Notes under the pieces: generated by a model
What the model was told of the DNA's origin: nothing
What the model saw: only the letters and a program-made list of their open reading frames with translations
The model's database searches: none
Assembly (NCBI GenBank): GCA_900550025.1
Contig: URQP01000017.1
Coordinates: 1-28,928, forward strand
Length of the DNA: 28,928 nucleotides
DNA from: an uncultured Porphyromonadaceae bacterium
Lineage (GTDB): Bacteria; Bacteroidota; Bacteroidia; Bacteroidales; Muribaculaceae
Direction of reading: 5' to 3'
Made by a program: the position numbers and the translations under genes
Part shown: positions 8,739 to 17,693 of the stretch, in pieces
Numbering within the stretch: the stretch's first letter is position 1
Layout: each line of letters opens with the position of its first letter

Positions 8739-10578
8739 TTGGAGTAAATATAGCATGTTTGTAGCATTGATGGCTTTGCTTCCGTTGTCGGCGGAAGCAA
8801 AAGCTTTCAATGTCAAGCGGTGCGAACCTCTTTGCTGGTGGGAAGGAATGGCCACCGATTTGCAGATAATGCTTTATGGCGAAAACCTTAGAGGCTCATC
8901 TGTGACAGTAGATGGAGAGGGGCTGGAGGTGTTGCGTGTTCATGAAGCCGACAGCCCGAACTATCTTTTCGTCGATGTGGATGTAAAGAAGGCGGGAAAG
9001 TATGTCTTATCGGTTGAGAAGAATGGAAAGACGGCAAAGGTGGATTATGATATACTGCCGAGATGTCAAGGCTCTTCCGACAGACAAGGGCTTACGCCTG
9101 CTGATGCCATATATCTGATTGTCCCTGACCGTTTTGCCAATGGCGATGCCGGTAATGACTTGGTAGAAGTGAAAGGCACAGTACAAGAGCTTGACCGTTC
9201 GAAAATGGATGTGCGGCATGGCGGTGACATACAAGGCATCATCGACCATTTGGATTATATAGCTGATTTAGGGGTGACTACGATATGGCCTACTCCTATG
9301 CTTGAGGATAATCAATTTTACCATCATTATGCCATCTCGGATTACTACCGTATCGATCCTCATTTCGGGACAAATGAATTGTATTGTGAGTTTGTGCGGA
9401 AGGCTCATTCAAAAGGGCTGAAAGTAATTCAGGATGTAGTGCCTAACCATTGCGGTTCCGGACATTGGTGGATGGCTGATTTGCCTTTTTCTGATTGGGT
9501 GAATGAACGCAACCTTTCGTCTACGCCGGGCAGCTTTGCGTTGCCTCCGATGAGCGACATACATGCTTCAACGGCAGATAAAAAATTGCAAGGTAAGAGT
9601 TGGCTTTACGATTGTATGCCTGATATGAACCTCGACAATCCGTTTGTGTTGCAATATCTTACCCAGATGGCTATATGGTGGGTTGAGTATGCCAATCTCG
9701 ACGCTTTGCGGGTCGACACTTATTTCTATATGGGATTGGCCGGCAGTAAATGGACGGCAAATATAAGAAAGGAATATCCTCGAATGAGGTTCGTAGGAGA
9801 AGTGTGGAACGATAATCCAGCCTTCCTTTCGTTTTGGGTTGGAGATTATAAGAAATACAATGGGTTTGCAAGCAATTTGCCTATGGCGATGGACTTTCCG
9901 TTGCAAAGGAGTATTGTTACAGGATTGACAAACGATTTTGAAATGTGGGGTGGCACTACGAAAGCTATTTATAATGTTATCGCTCAAGATTTTCTTTATC
10001 GTAATCCGTATCGTGAACTGGTGACTTTCGTTGACAATCACGACATTGACCGTATGTATGATATGCTTGGCAGGAATTTAGAAAAAGCTAAGACCGCGAT
10101 GACTCTGTTGATGACTTTGCGTGGGACGCCTCAGATACTTTACGGCACGGAATTGCTTTTTGAGAACGATTCCCGCGGTGGCGCCCATAAGAACCGTCCT
10201 GATTTTCCGGGAGGTTGGCCGTCGGATTCTTTAAATCTGTTTGATGCGTCGTCGCGTACTCCGGCGCAAAATGAAATGTTCAGGCATATACAGGCTTTGT
10301 TGGATTTCCGTAAGGAGCATGCAGTCGCCTGTTACGGAAAATTGAAACACTTTGTTCCTGAAGGTGATGTATATGTGTATTTCCGTTATGACGGCGATGA
10401 ATGTGTGATGGTTGTTGTCAACGGTAATGACAATGACGCTGATGTGGACTGGAACCGGTTCGGGGAGTGCCTTGACAAGAAGAATTATGGCGTGGAGTTG
10501 TTTTCAGGTAAGCGCATAATTAAAGGCAGCCCATTGAAAATTGGCGGTAATAAATCTATGGTAATATATTTTGAATGA
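8728..10578 (+). CDS. susA: SusA-like GH13 neopullulanase/cyclomaltodextrinase (periplasmic)
   Basis: A 616-residue GH13 enzyme, the same length class as Bacteroides SusA. A signal peptide (ALLPLSAEA, cleavage near residue 25) without a lipobox predicts a periplasmic enzyme. Residues about 27-115 are a cyclomaltodextrinase-type N-terminal beta domain. The catalytic barrel shows the four GH13 regions: DVVPNH (236-241), the nucleophile D330 in ALRVDTY, the acid/base E358 in FVGEVW, and D439 in FVDNHD. A small C-terminal beta domain follows. Such enzymes hydrolyse alpha-1,4 bonds of maltodextrins, cyclodextrins and pullulan after import. The ATG lies inside the end of the SusE-like gene (11-base overlap), suggesting translational coupling. 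The corrinoid protein gene starts only 28 bases downstream. Symbol by similarity; the exact substrate is not shown by sequence. Confidence 0.85.
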   Translation: MKSNWSKYSMFVALMALLPLSAEAKAFNVKRCEPLCWWEGMATDLQIMLYGENLRGSSVTVDGEGLEVLRVHEADSPNYLFVDVDVKKAGKYVLSVEKNGKTAKVDYDILPRCQGSSDRQGLTPADAIYLIVPDRFANGDAGNDLVEVKGTVQELDRSKMDVRHGGDIQGIIDHLDYIADLGVTTIWPTPMLEDNQFYHHYAISDYYRIDPHFGTNELYCEFVRKAHSKGLKVIQDVVPNHCGSGHWWMADLPFSDWVNERNLSSTPGSFALPPMSDIHASTADKKLQGKSWLYDCMPDMNLDNPFVLQYLTQMAIWWVEYANLDALRVDTYFYMGLAGSKWTANIRKEYPRMRFVGEVWNDNPAFLSFWVGDYKKYNGFASNLPMAMDFPLQRSIVTGLTNDFEMWGGTTKAIYNVIAQDFLYRNPYRELVTFVDNHDIDRMYDMLGRNLEKAKTAMTLLMTLRGTPQILYGTELLFENDSRGGAHKNRPDFPGGWPSDSLNLFDASSRTPAQNEMFRHIQALLDFRKEHAVACYGKLKHFVPEGDVYVYFRYDGDECVMVVVNGNDNDADVDWNRFGECLDKKNYGVELFSGKRIIKGSPLKIGGNKSMVIYFE

Positions 10579-10606
10579 TATTTAACAACCTAATAATAAA
10601 CAGACA

Positions 10607-11248
10607 ATGACAGATTTGAATGATCTTTATGAAGCTATATTGAATGGTAAGCATAATGTGGCTTTGGAAGTGACAAAATCCGCACTTAGCGAGAATATAT
10701 CACCGAAGGTATTGATTGACGATTATTTAATCAAGGCTATGGAGGAGATAGGGCGGCGTTTCGAGCAGCATAAGGTGTTTGTTCCGGAATTGCTTATGGC
10801 CGGGCGCGCGATGAAAATGTCGCTTTCGTTGATACAGCCGTTGCTGAAAGGAGAGAACACCTCCTTGATGCTTGGGACGGTGGTGATAGGCACGGTCAAG
10901 GGCGACCTCCATGACATAGGGAAGAATCTTGTCGGCTCAATGTTCGAGGGGTGCGGCTTCAAGGTTGTCGATCTTGGCGTAGATGTCGATGCCACGAAGT
11001 TCATCAATGCCGTGAAAGAGAATAATGCGTCGATTGTAGGACTTAGCGCATTGCTTACTACTACTATGCCGTATATGAAGTCGATAATCGAGGCATTGGA
11101 GACGGCTGGATTGCGCGATAAAGTAAAGGTTATGGTAGGCGGTGCGCCGGTAAGCGAGGGTTTTGCCCGAGAGATAGGTGCTGACGGATATAGCGACAGT
11201 GCCAATTCTGCTGTGGTTAAGGCGAAAGAATTGCTTGGTGTCGCATGA
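10607..11248 (+). CDS. corrinoid (B12-binding) protein of a methyltransferase system
   Basis: A 213-residue cytoplasmic protein of the MtaC/MtbC/MetH corrinoid-carrier family. Residues 1-88 are the four-helix cap. Residues about 89-213 are the Rossmann-like cobalamin-binding domain, with the diagnostic DxHxxG (D100, H102, G105 in GDLHDIGKNL), the SxL (S147, L149) and the GG (G178-G179). H102 would be the lower cobalt ligand. Such proteins carry a methyl group on cobalt between a substrate-specific methyltransferase and an acceptor methyltransferase. The next gene is a UroD-family methyltransferase and the one after that a reactivation domain, the expected partners. It sits 28 bases after a GH13 gene and before a GH3 gene, an unusual setting. 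No separate promoter is visible in the 28-base gap. Confidence 0.92.
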   Translation: MTDLNDLYEAILNGKHNVALEVTKSALSENISPKVLIDDYLIKAMEEIGRRFEQHKVFVPELLMAGRAMKMSLSLIQPLLKGENTSLMLGTVVIGTVKGDLHDIGKNLVGSMFEGCGFKVVDLGVDVDATKFINAVKENNASIVGLSALLTTTMPYMKSIIEALETAGLRDKVKVMVGGAPVSEGFAREIGADGYSDSANSAVVKAKELLGVA

Positions 11249-11264
11249 TTTCAGTTGGTCGGCT

Positions 11265-12278
11265 ATGGAAAAAATGAATATGAAAGATTGGGCAGGGAAG
11301 ATAATTGCAGGAAAAAAGCGTGTCGCCGTCCCTATTATGACCCACCCGGGCATAGAAATGACAGGAAAGACTGTATACGATGCAGTTACAGACGGTCGTG
11401 TGCATTATCAGGCAATAAAAGCTCTCGATGAGAAATTCCCTTCTGCGGCTTGCTCCGTGATAATGGATCTTACGGTTGAAGCGGAGGCTTTTGGCGCGCA
11501 AGTCGATTTCCCGCAAGACGATATACCTACTGTTGTAGGCAGGTTGGCCGGAGATATGGATGCTGTCCGCAATCTTGCGGTGCCGGGAATGGACAAAGGC
11601 CGGATTCCGCAATATTTGCTTGCCAATAGGCTTGCCGCTGAAAATATTGTTGATAAGCCTGTTTTCGGCGGGATGATTGGCCCGTTCTCGTTGGCTGGAA
11701 GGCTATACGATATGTCGGAATTTATGATGGCATGTTATTGCGAGCCGGAAGTGGCCGGACTGCTTCTTGATAAATGCACCGAATTTCTGACGGCTTATTG
11801 TCTTGAGTTGAAAAAACAGGGCATACAAGGCGTGCTGATTGCCGAACCTGCCGCAGGACTGTTGTCCAACGACGGATGCCGCGATTTCTCTTCGAAATAT
11901 GTCAAGAAAATTGTCGATACGGCTCAGGACAATGATTTTATTGTAATACTTCATAATTGCGGCAATACCGGGCAATGTACGGATGCTATGCTTGCGACCG
12001 GAGCCGGTGCATATCATTTTGGCAATGCGATTGATATGGTGGAGGCATTGGATGCTTGCCCGAAAGATGTGCTTGTAATGGGTAATATTGATCCGGTGGT
12101 GCTTTTTCAGCAATCTTCGGCTGAGGAACTTTATGCCGCGACAATGCAATTGTTGGAAAAGACAGCGGTCTATGATAATTTCGTTATTTCTTCCGGATGC
12201 GATGTCCCTCCCCACACACCGTTGTGTAATATAGAGGCTTTTTATCGTGCGGTGGAGCAATTTAATCTTTCGAAATAA
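11265..12278 (+). CDS. UroD-family (MtaA/MtvB-like) corrinoid methyltransferase 1
   Basis: A 337-residue member of the uroporphyrinogen-decarboxylase/MtaA fold. The zinc-type triad of the methyltransferase branch is present: H230 and C232 (LHNCGN) and C312 (SSGCDVPPHTP). True HemE lacks this arrangement, so haem synthesis is unlikely. In methanogens this fold moves methyl from corrinoid to coenzyme M. In acetogens it serves as the first methyltransferase of O-demethylases such as vanillate demethylase. I chose ATG 11265, 16 bases after the corrinoid gene stop, because it gives a length matching the second copy (336). ATG 11274 or 11280 are possible. A longer frame reaching back to 11178 would overlap the corrinoid gene and adds an unrelated sequence. 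The partner is presumably the adjacent corrinoid protein. The methyl donor is unknown. Confidence 0.85.
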   Translation: MEKMNMKDWAGKIIAGKKRVAVPIMTHPGIEMTGKTVYDAVTDGRVHYQAIKALDEKFPSAACSVIMDLTVEAEAFGAQVDFPQDDIPTVVGRLAGDMDAVRNLAVPGMDKGRIPQYLLANRLAAENIVDKPVFGGMIGPFSLAGRLYDMSEFMMACYCEPEVAGLLLDKCTEFLTAYCLELKKQGIQGVLIAEPAAGLLSNDGCRDFSSKYVKKIVDTAQDNDFIVILHNCGNTGQCTDAMLATGAGAYHFGNAIDMVEALDACPKDVLVMGNIDPVVLFQQSSAEELYAATMQLLEKTAVYDNFVISSGCDVPPHTPLCNIEAFYRAVEQFNLSK

Positions 12279-12290
12279 TCAGGATTGACG

Positions 12291-12986
12291 ATGGATGCGG
12301 TTAACTATTTTGATTGTACGTTCGATGAGCTTTCGTTTGACTTGAAAGAGGCTTGGCAACTGATGGGCTACGGCGATTATGCTCCAAGCGATTATGTCAG
12401 GTCATTGACAGAAAAGATATTGAACGATTTGCAGTCAGTGGTGAGACCTCATTTCGGTTATGTCTTGCTTGACGGATACGTGGATGGAGGTGACCGTGTC
12501 GTTGTCGATGGTGTGGAATTGTCGCCGGGAAGGATAATCACGCATGCCATGAAAGGTGCGGATTGTTATGCTTTGTTTACTGCTACTATCGGAAGCGGTT
12601 TTGATGAATATTGCCGGAAATACAAGGAGGATGACGATATGGTCGATGCCTTGATTGCCGATGCTTTGGGCTCTGTTTTGGCCGAGGCGGTAGTGGCGGT
12701 GCTTGTGAAGACCCTTTCGGATAGAGCGGAAAGAAAAGGATGGCATATAAGCAATAATTATAGTCCGGGATATTGTGATTGGAAACTTTCCGACCAAAAG
12801 AAACTTTTCAGCCTGCTTCCCGAGGGACATACTGGCATATCGTTGACAGAGTCTTGCCTGATGCTTCCTGTGAAATCTGTAAGCGGCATAATAGCGGTGG
12901 GGGCTTCTGTCAGGAAACGTCCGTATGGGTGTGCGATTTGTAAGATGACTTCGTGTATTAAAAATCAGAAAAAGAAAACTACATAA
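12291..12986 (+). CDS. stand-alone methionine-synthase-type (MetH) activation domain, corrinoid reactivase
   Basis: A 231-residue protein matching the AdoMet-binding activation domain of cobalamin-dependent methionine synthase, but without the other MetH modules. The family core is visible: YSPGYCDW (157-164), corresponding to the RxxPGY region of E. coli MetH, then TGISLTESCLMLP and VSGIIAVGAS. In MetH this domain reductively re-methylates oxidised cob(II)alamin using AdoMet and flavodoxin. Stand-alone versions are known, for example beside MetH in Thermotoga. Here the neighbour is a corrinoid protein and a UroD-type methyltransferase, so its likely role is keeping that carrier active. The C-terminus has C214, C217 and C222 (CX2CX4C), a possible metal site absent from E. 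coli MetH. ATG 12291 is chosen over TTG 12285 because AGGA (12281-12284) lies six bases upstream. Confidence 0.85.
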   Translation: MDAVNYFDCTFDELSFDLKEAWQLMGYGDYAPSDYVRSLTEKILNDLQSVVRPHFGYVLLDGYVDGGDRVVVDGVELSPGRIITHAMKGADCYALFTATIGSGFDEYCRKYKEDDDMVDALIADALGSVLAEAVVAVLVKTLSDRAERKGWHISNNYSPGYCDWKLSDQKKLFSLLPEGHTGISLTESCLMLPVKSVSGIIAVGASVRKRPYGCAICKMTSCIKNQKKKTT

Positions 12987-12999
12987 AACCTGATATGTT

Positions 13000-15300
13000 A
13001 TGAAAAAAATATTTACATCGGCATTTTTGATGATTGCCGCGGGAGGCTTCGCTTTTGGAGCTGCACCGGATGAGAATGATGTGAAAATGGACAGGTTCAT
13101 CACCGATTTGATGAACAAAATGACTATAGAAGAGAAAATCGGGCAATTGCACCAGATTTCCGGTGGCGACGATATTGTTTCCGGGGAGCAACAGGTCAAT
13201 AGCCCGGGACAGCAGAAAGCAGAAATGATACGGCGTGGGGAAGTTGGATCTGTGCTTAACGCCAAAGGGGTGGAGAAAGTAATGCAATATCAGAAAGTCG
13301 CTGTGGAGGAAAGCCGTTTGAAAATTCCGATGATGTTTGCCATGGATGTCATACACGGTTATGAGACAGGCTTTCCTGTCCCTCTCGGTATGGCTGCGAG
13401 CTGGAATATGGATTTGATTGAGCAAATGGCTCGTGTTGCGGCTGTCGAGGCGAGCGCCGACGGCGTGTGCTGGACTTTTAGCCCGATGGTGGATATTTCT
13501 CGCGACCCGCGTTGGGGGCGTGTGGTGGAGGGTGCCGGCGAGGACCCTTATCTTGGCAGTGAGATGGCGAGGGCTATGGTCCGGGGCTATCAAGGAGAGC
13601 CGGGCTTTGCTACTGATTCGCAAATAATGGCTACTGTCAAGCATTTTGCCTTGTATGGAGCGCCCGATGCCGGAAGGGATTACAGCACGGTGGATATGAG
13701 CCGGTTGCGGATGTATAATGATTATTTCCCGCCGTATAAGGCGGCGGTTGAGGCCGGTGCCGCTACTGTAATGTCGTCGTTCAACGAGGTTGACAATGTG
13801 CCCGCTACTGCAAATAAATGGTTGCTCGACGACGTGTTGCGCAAGCAGTGGGGTTTCGGTGGCTTGGTTGTCACAGACTATGCCGGAATCAATGATTTGC
13901 CGCGCCATGGCATAGGAGACCCGGTATCTACGACTATCCGGGCGCTGGAAGCCGGCACGGACATTGATATGGAGGCTTATGCTTATCACTATATGTTGCC
14001 CGAAGCTGTTAAGTCGGGGCGTGTGCCGATGGCTGTGCTCGACCGTGCTTGCCGGAGGGTGTTGGAGGCGAAATATAAATTGGGATTGTTTGACGACCCT
14101 TATAAATACATCGACGAAAGCCGTCCCGCAAAGGAGTTTTTCACGGAAGAGCATCGTGCTGTGGCGCGTAAAATGGCGGGTGAAAGTTTTGTGTTGCTTA
14201 AAAATGAAGGTAATGTGTTGCCTTTGAAAAAGAATGCTACGATTGCGGTTATCGGGCCTCACGGCAACAACCGCCCGATGATGCTCGGACCGTGGTTCTA
14301 TCCCCACGATATTTATCGTGCGGCTACTGTCGTTGAGGGGTTGAAAGAAGTGTCGGGAGGAAAAGCTAATGTGCTCTATGCCCGTGGATGCCAGCCTTTT
14401 GAAAGCGAGGAATATGCTAAGCGTGTGTACTTCGGAAAGGAATTCGAGAAAGACAGCCGTTCTGACGAAGAAATCTTGAAAGAGGCTTTGGATGTGGCTG
14501 CCAAGGCCGACGTAATCGTTGCAACGCTTGGCGAGTCTACGGAAATGAGCGGCGAATCGAGCAGCCGTACTGATTTGAACCTGCCAAAGCCGCAGCAGGA
14601 TTTGCTGAAGGAACTTGTAAAGACCGGCAAGCCGGTAGTTTTGGTGTTGTTTACCGGCCGGCCGCTTACTATTACTTGGGAGAAGGAAAATCTTCCTGCG
14701 ATTTTGAATGTCTGGTTTGGTGGGACGGAAGCGGCATACGCTATCGGCGATGTGTTGTTCGGCGATGTGAACCCGAGCGGGAAACTTACTTCGACATGGC
14801 CGGTCAATGTCGGGCAGATTCCGATATACTACAATTGTAAGAACACCGGTAAACCTATGGATAAATGGTTCCAGAAATTCCGCAGCGGTTATCTTGATGT
14901 TTCCAACGAGCCGTTATTTCCTTTCGGTTATGGGTTGAGCTATACAACTTTCGAATATGGCGATATAACCCTTGACCATGACTCTATGGGCGAGAAAGGG
15001 AAACTGACGGCGAGCATCACGGTTAAGAATACGGGAAAATACGACGGATATGAAACAGTTCAGCTCTACATTAGAGATGTATACGCAAGTATCATTCGCC
15101 CATTGAAAGAGTTGAAAGGATTCAAAAAAGTGTTTATTAAAGCCGGTGAATCGGTTACTTTGGATTTCGAGATAACTTCCGAGATGCTTAAGTTCTATAA
15201 TTATGAGCTTGATTATGTGTGTGAGGCTGGCGATTTCGAGGTTATGATTGGCAGGAATAGCTCTGATTTGAAAACTGCTAAGTTTAAGTTGGTTGATTAA
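13000..15300 (+). CDS. bglX: GH3 beta-glucosidase, BglX-like (periplasmic)
   Basis: A 766-residue GH3 enzyme with a signal peptide (cleavage near residue 21, GGFAFGA). It has the standard order: N-terminal barrel (about 30-380, with PLGMAASWN, WTFSPMVDISRDPRWGR and KHFALYGAP), the nucleophile D293 in GLVVTDYAG, a C-terminal alpha/beta sandwich containing the acid/base region (GESTEMSGESSSR), and a fibronectin-III-like domain at the end. This domain order and the motifs are typical of BglX, which removes terminal beta-linked glucose from oligosaccharides or glycosides in the periplasm. It starts 13 bases after the reactivase gene and is followed eight bases later by a sugar transporter, so it is embedded in the corrinoid methyltransferase run. 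Other GH3 activities (beta-xylosidase, glucosylated small molecules) cannot be ruled out. Confidence 0.88.
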   Translation: MKKIFTSAFLMIAAGGFAFGAAPDENDVKMDRFITDLMNKMTIEEKIGQLHQISGGDDIVSGEQQVNSPGQQKAEMIRRGEVGSVLNAKGVEKVMQYQKVAVEESRLKIPMMFAMDVIHGYETGFPVPLGMAASWNMDLIEQMARVAAVEASADGVCWTFSPMVDISRDPRWGRVVEGAGEDPYLGSEMARAMVRGYQGEPGFATDSQIMATVKHFALYGAPDAGRDYSTVDMSRLRMYNDYFPPYKAAVEAGAATVMSSFNEVDNVPATANKWLLDDVLRKQWGFGGLVVTDYAGINDLPRHGIGDPVSTTIRALEAGTDIDMEAYAYHYMLPEAVKSGRVPMAVLDRACRRVLEAKYKLGLFDDPYKYIDESRPAKEFFTEEHRAVARKMAGESFVLLKNEGNVLPLKKNATIAVIGPHGNNRPMMLGPWFYPHDIYRAATVVEGLKEVSGGKANVLYARGCQPFESEEYAKRVYFGKEFEKDSRSDEEILKEALDVAAKADVIVATLGESTEMSGESSSRTDLNLPKPQQDLLKELVKTGKPVVLVLFTGRPLTITWEKENLPAILNVWFGGTEAAYAIGDVLFGDVNPSGKLTSTWPVNVGQIPIYYNCKNTGKPMDKWFQKFRSGYLDVSNEPLFPFGYGLSYTTFEYGDITLDHDSMGEKGKLTASITVKNTGKYDGYETVQLYIRDVYASIIRPLKELKGFKKVFIKAGESVTLDFEITSEMLKFYNYELDYVCEAGDFEVMIGRNSSDLKTAKFKLVD

Positions 15301-15308
15301 AATTAGTA

Positions 15309-16634
15309 ATGATGGTTAAAACTGATAAACAAGTAAATTATCTTGCTCCGTTTATTACGCTGGTCATACTATTCTTTTTTGTTGGATTTTTGACTACGGC
15401 AAACGGACAATTTCAGGGCCCTTTGAAATCTGTGTTTCTGAGTGAGGCCGGTGATTTGAAAAACACGTTTGCGACGCTGATTTCATTCGTATGGTTTCTT
15501 GCCTATCCTTTGACAGGCGGAATAGGTGCCTCGTGGGTTACGAAGTACGGTTATAAGCGCACTCTTTTACAGGCATTGGCAGTGTTGATGGTCGGATTAT
15601 TGATATTTTGGCTTTCGGCGGTGTTTACCACGGCATTTCCTGATGCGAGATTTGCGGTGGCTTCTGCCAAAGTGCCTTGGGGATTTGTCATATTTCTCAT
15701 AGGCTCTTACGTTGTAGGTGCGGCCGCCACTATTTTGCAGGTAGTCATCAATCCGTATCTTACGGCCTGCGATGTAAAGAATACCCAGCCTGTGCAGCGG
15801 CTGAATATCGGTGGCTCCGCCAATTCGTTCGGTACGACTCTTGCTCCGTTTTTTGTTACGGGCATCGTGTTCGGCGGTTTGTCGGTGGAAGATTTGGAGA
15901 TAGGACAGATACAGACTTCTTTTCTTGTGCTTACGTTGGTATTTCTTGTGGTGACTTTGATTCTTTCCAAGATGAGGTTGCCTGATATTGCGGGCACAAA
16001 AGCCGAGGCTGGCGAGAAACTGGAGAAATCGGTCTGGTCGTTCAGCCATCTTACGTTAGGCATTGTAGCGATATTCTTTTATGTCGGCGTGGAGGTTTGT
16101 GTCGGTCAGAATATCAATTTGTATGCTATGGAATTGGAAAAGGCCGGTAGGACTTTCTCTTTCTTTGGCTTAACTTCTTTGACAATATTCGGGATAAATT
16201 TTGCCATTCCGGCGTTGATGGCTACCCTTTATTGGGGCGGTATGCTTGTAGGGCGGTTGATTTCAAGCTCGATGAGCAACGTTTCTCCTCGTGTGCAGTT
16301 GGGCATAGCCGCAGTGTTTGCCGCTTTGTCTACGGTTTTGGCAATCATATTCGATAATCCGTGGTTTCTCGTCATTGTCGGATTTTTCCATTCAGTGATG
16401 TGGGGCTCGATTTTTACTTTGTCTGTCAACAAGTTGGGGAAATATACTTCGGTCGCTTCGGGCGTGTTTATGGTTGGTGTCATAGGCGGGTCGCTGCTTC
16501 CTCTTTTGCAAGGTGTTCTCGCCGATGCTATGGATGGTGTTTGGCGAATGACGTGGACAATCGTTATTGCCGGAGAATTATATATCCTCTATTATGCTCT
16601 TTCCGGCTCGAAAGTAAGGCAGTCGGCCGAATGA
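15309..16634 (+). CDS. FucP-family MFS sugar:proton symporter
   Basis: A 441-residue integral inner-membrane protein with about 12 hydrophobic helices, related to the FucP/GluP (fucose, glucose/galactose) branch of the major facilitator superfamily. Family features are the early GFLTTANGQ helix, the NPYL motif in the middle of the N-terminal half (N148), followed by QRLNIGGSANSFGTTLAP, and YVGVEVCVGQNINLYAME in the second half. It would import a monosaccharide with protons, here presumably the product of the periplasmic GH3, GH127 or GH13 enzymes. The next gene is the second methyltransferase, 45 bases on. The start has two adjacent ATGs (15309 and 15312), and either is possible. The sugar, and whether it is O-methylated, cannot be read from the sequence. 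Confidence 0.86.
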   Translation: MMVKTDKQVNYLAPFITLVILFFFVGFLTTANGQFQGPLKSVFLSEAGDLKNTFATLISFVWFLAYPLTGGIGASWVTKYGYKRTLLQALAVLMVGLLIFWLSAVFTTAFPDARFAVASAKVPWGFVIFLIGSYVVGAAATILQVVINPYLTACDVKNTQPVQRLNIGGSANSFGTTLAPFFVTGIVFGGLSVEDLEIGQIQTSFLVLTLVFLVVTLILSKMRLPDIAGTKAEAGEKLEKSVWSFSHLTLGIVAIFFYVGVEVCVGQNINLYAMELEKAGRTFSFFGLTSLTIFGINFAIPALMATLYWGGMLVGRLISSSMSNVSPRVQLGIAAVFAALSTVLAIIFDNPWFLVIVGFFHSVMWGSIFTLSVNKLGKYTSVASGVFMVGVIGGSLLPLLQGVLADAMDGVWRMTWTIVIAGELYILYYALSGSKVRQSAE

Positions 16635-16679
16635 TTTGTTTGGTATGATGATTAGTTAAAACTTAAAAAATAGATTGTT

Positions 16680-17690
16680 ATGAACTCAAAATTAGCGAAT
16701 ACTCATAAATTTCTTGCCACTCCGAAAACAGGTGACGGCAGAATATATTTCCATCCTATTTTTATGATGCACGCCGCACGGCAGTATGGCAAGACTTATA
16801 GCGAATTCATGCAGGACTACCGTGTGCTGGTGGATTCGAATATGAAACTTTTGGAAATGTACGGCCATGATGCCGTGAGTGTGATTTCCGATTCTTATCG
16901 TGAAGCGTCGGCTTTCGGGGCAAAAATCACATTCGACGGCGACAGTTCTCCGAAAGTGGATAAATTGATTACTTCGATGGCTGATGTGGAGAAATTGGAG
17001 ATACCGGATGTGTATTCTTGCGTCCGCACTCTTGACCGTATCGAAGGGGTGAGATTGTTCCGGGAGAAATTGGGGAATCCTTTCCCGATTATAGGATGGG
17101 TTGAAGGTCCGCTTGCCGAGTCGGCGGATTTGTCGGGCGTATCCGAATTGTTGATGAACATGATAATGGAGCCGGATATGGTGAAGGCTTTGCAACAGAA
17201 ATGTCTGCAAATGGCCAAGGATTTTGCTTTGGCTCAGATAAAGGCCGGCTCAAATATAATGGGTGTCGGCGATGCCATTTGTTCGCAGATTTCTCAGGAT
17301 ATGTACGATGAATTTTGTTTACCTTTGCATCGTGAGTTGTTTAAGTTCATCCATGATAACGGAGCAATTGTCAAACTGCATATCTGTGGCGATATAACCC
17401 ATATATTGCCGTCGTTGGCAAAAACGGATGTCGATATTCTTGATGTAGATTGGATGGTCGATATGGCGGAAGCTCACAAGTCAATGGGCGACGGGGTTAT
17501 GGTCTGCGGAAATATTGATCCTGTCACAGAGGTGCTTGAAGGGACAGAGGCTTCGATAAAGAGTAAGTTTGACGCAATCAAGGCAAGTGTCCCCGTGGAA
17601 AATTGGATTTTTATGGCGGGATGCGAAATCCCCCGCGATTCTCCTGTCGGGAATGTAAGATATATGCGTGAAATATCAATGAAGAAGTAA
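16680..17690 (+). CDS. UroD-family corrinoid methyltransferase 2
   Basis: A 336-residue paralogue of the methyltransferase at 11265-12278, with the same fold and the same zinc-type triad: H234 and C236 (KLHICGD) and C315 (MAGCEIPRDSP). The two proteins are clearly related but far from identical. This one has longer similarity to O-demethylase-type UroD proteins around its N-terminus (FMMHAARQYGKTYSEFMQD), a judgement by eye. It is separated from the corrinoid protein by GH3 and transporter genes and is followed four bases later by the GH127 gene. In two-methyltransferase systems one enzyme loads the corrinoid from the substrate and the other unloads it. Two enzymes for two different methylated donors is equally possible. 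No coenzyme M pathway is expected in Bacteroidales. Confidence 0.83.
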   Translation: MNSKLANTHKFLATPKTGDGRIYFHPIFMMHAARQYGKTYSEFMQDYRVLVDSNMKLLEMYGHDAVSVISDSYREASAFGAKITFDGDSSPKVDKLITSMADVEKLEIPDVYSCVRTLDRIEGVRLFREKLGNPFPIIGWVEGPLAESADLSGVSELLMNMIMEPDMVKALQQKCLQMAKDFALAQIKAGSNIMGVGDAICSQISQDMYDEFCLPLHRELFKFIHDNGAIVKLHICGDITHILPSLAKTDVDILDVDWMVDMAEAHKSMGDGVMVCGNIDPVTEVLEGTEASIKSKFDAIKASVPVENWIFMAGCEIPRDSPVGNVRYMREISMKK

Positions 17691-17693
17691 TAT

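Noticed and set aside
8082..8855. Minus-strand open frame across the SusE/GH13 junction
   Set aside because: No recognisable motif, spans two well-supported plus-strand genes, and has no promoter.
11178..11264. Upstream extension of methyltransferase 1 into the corrinoid gene
   Set aside because: It would overlap 71 bases of a conserved gene end and adds residues not matching the family. ATG 11265 gives a length equal to its paralogue.
11265..12278. Annotation as uroporphyrinogen decarboxylase HemE
   Set aside because: The HxC...C metal triad and the adjacent corrinoid protein point to the methyltransferase branch of the fold.
12979..14307. Long open frame (442 codons) on the minus strand opposite the GH3 gene
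   Set aside because: Low-complexity, His/Arg-rich translation without domains, lying wholly opposite a gene with clear GH3 motifs. It is a shadow of its codon usage.
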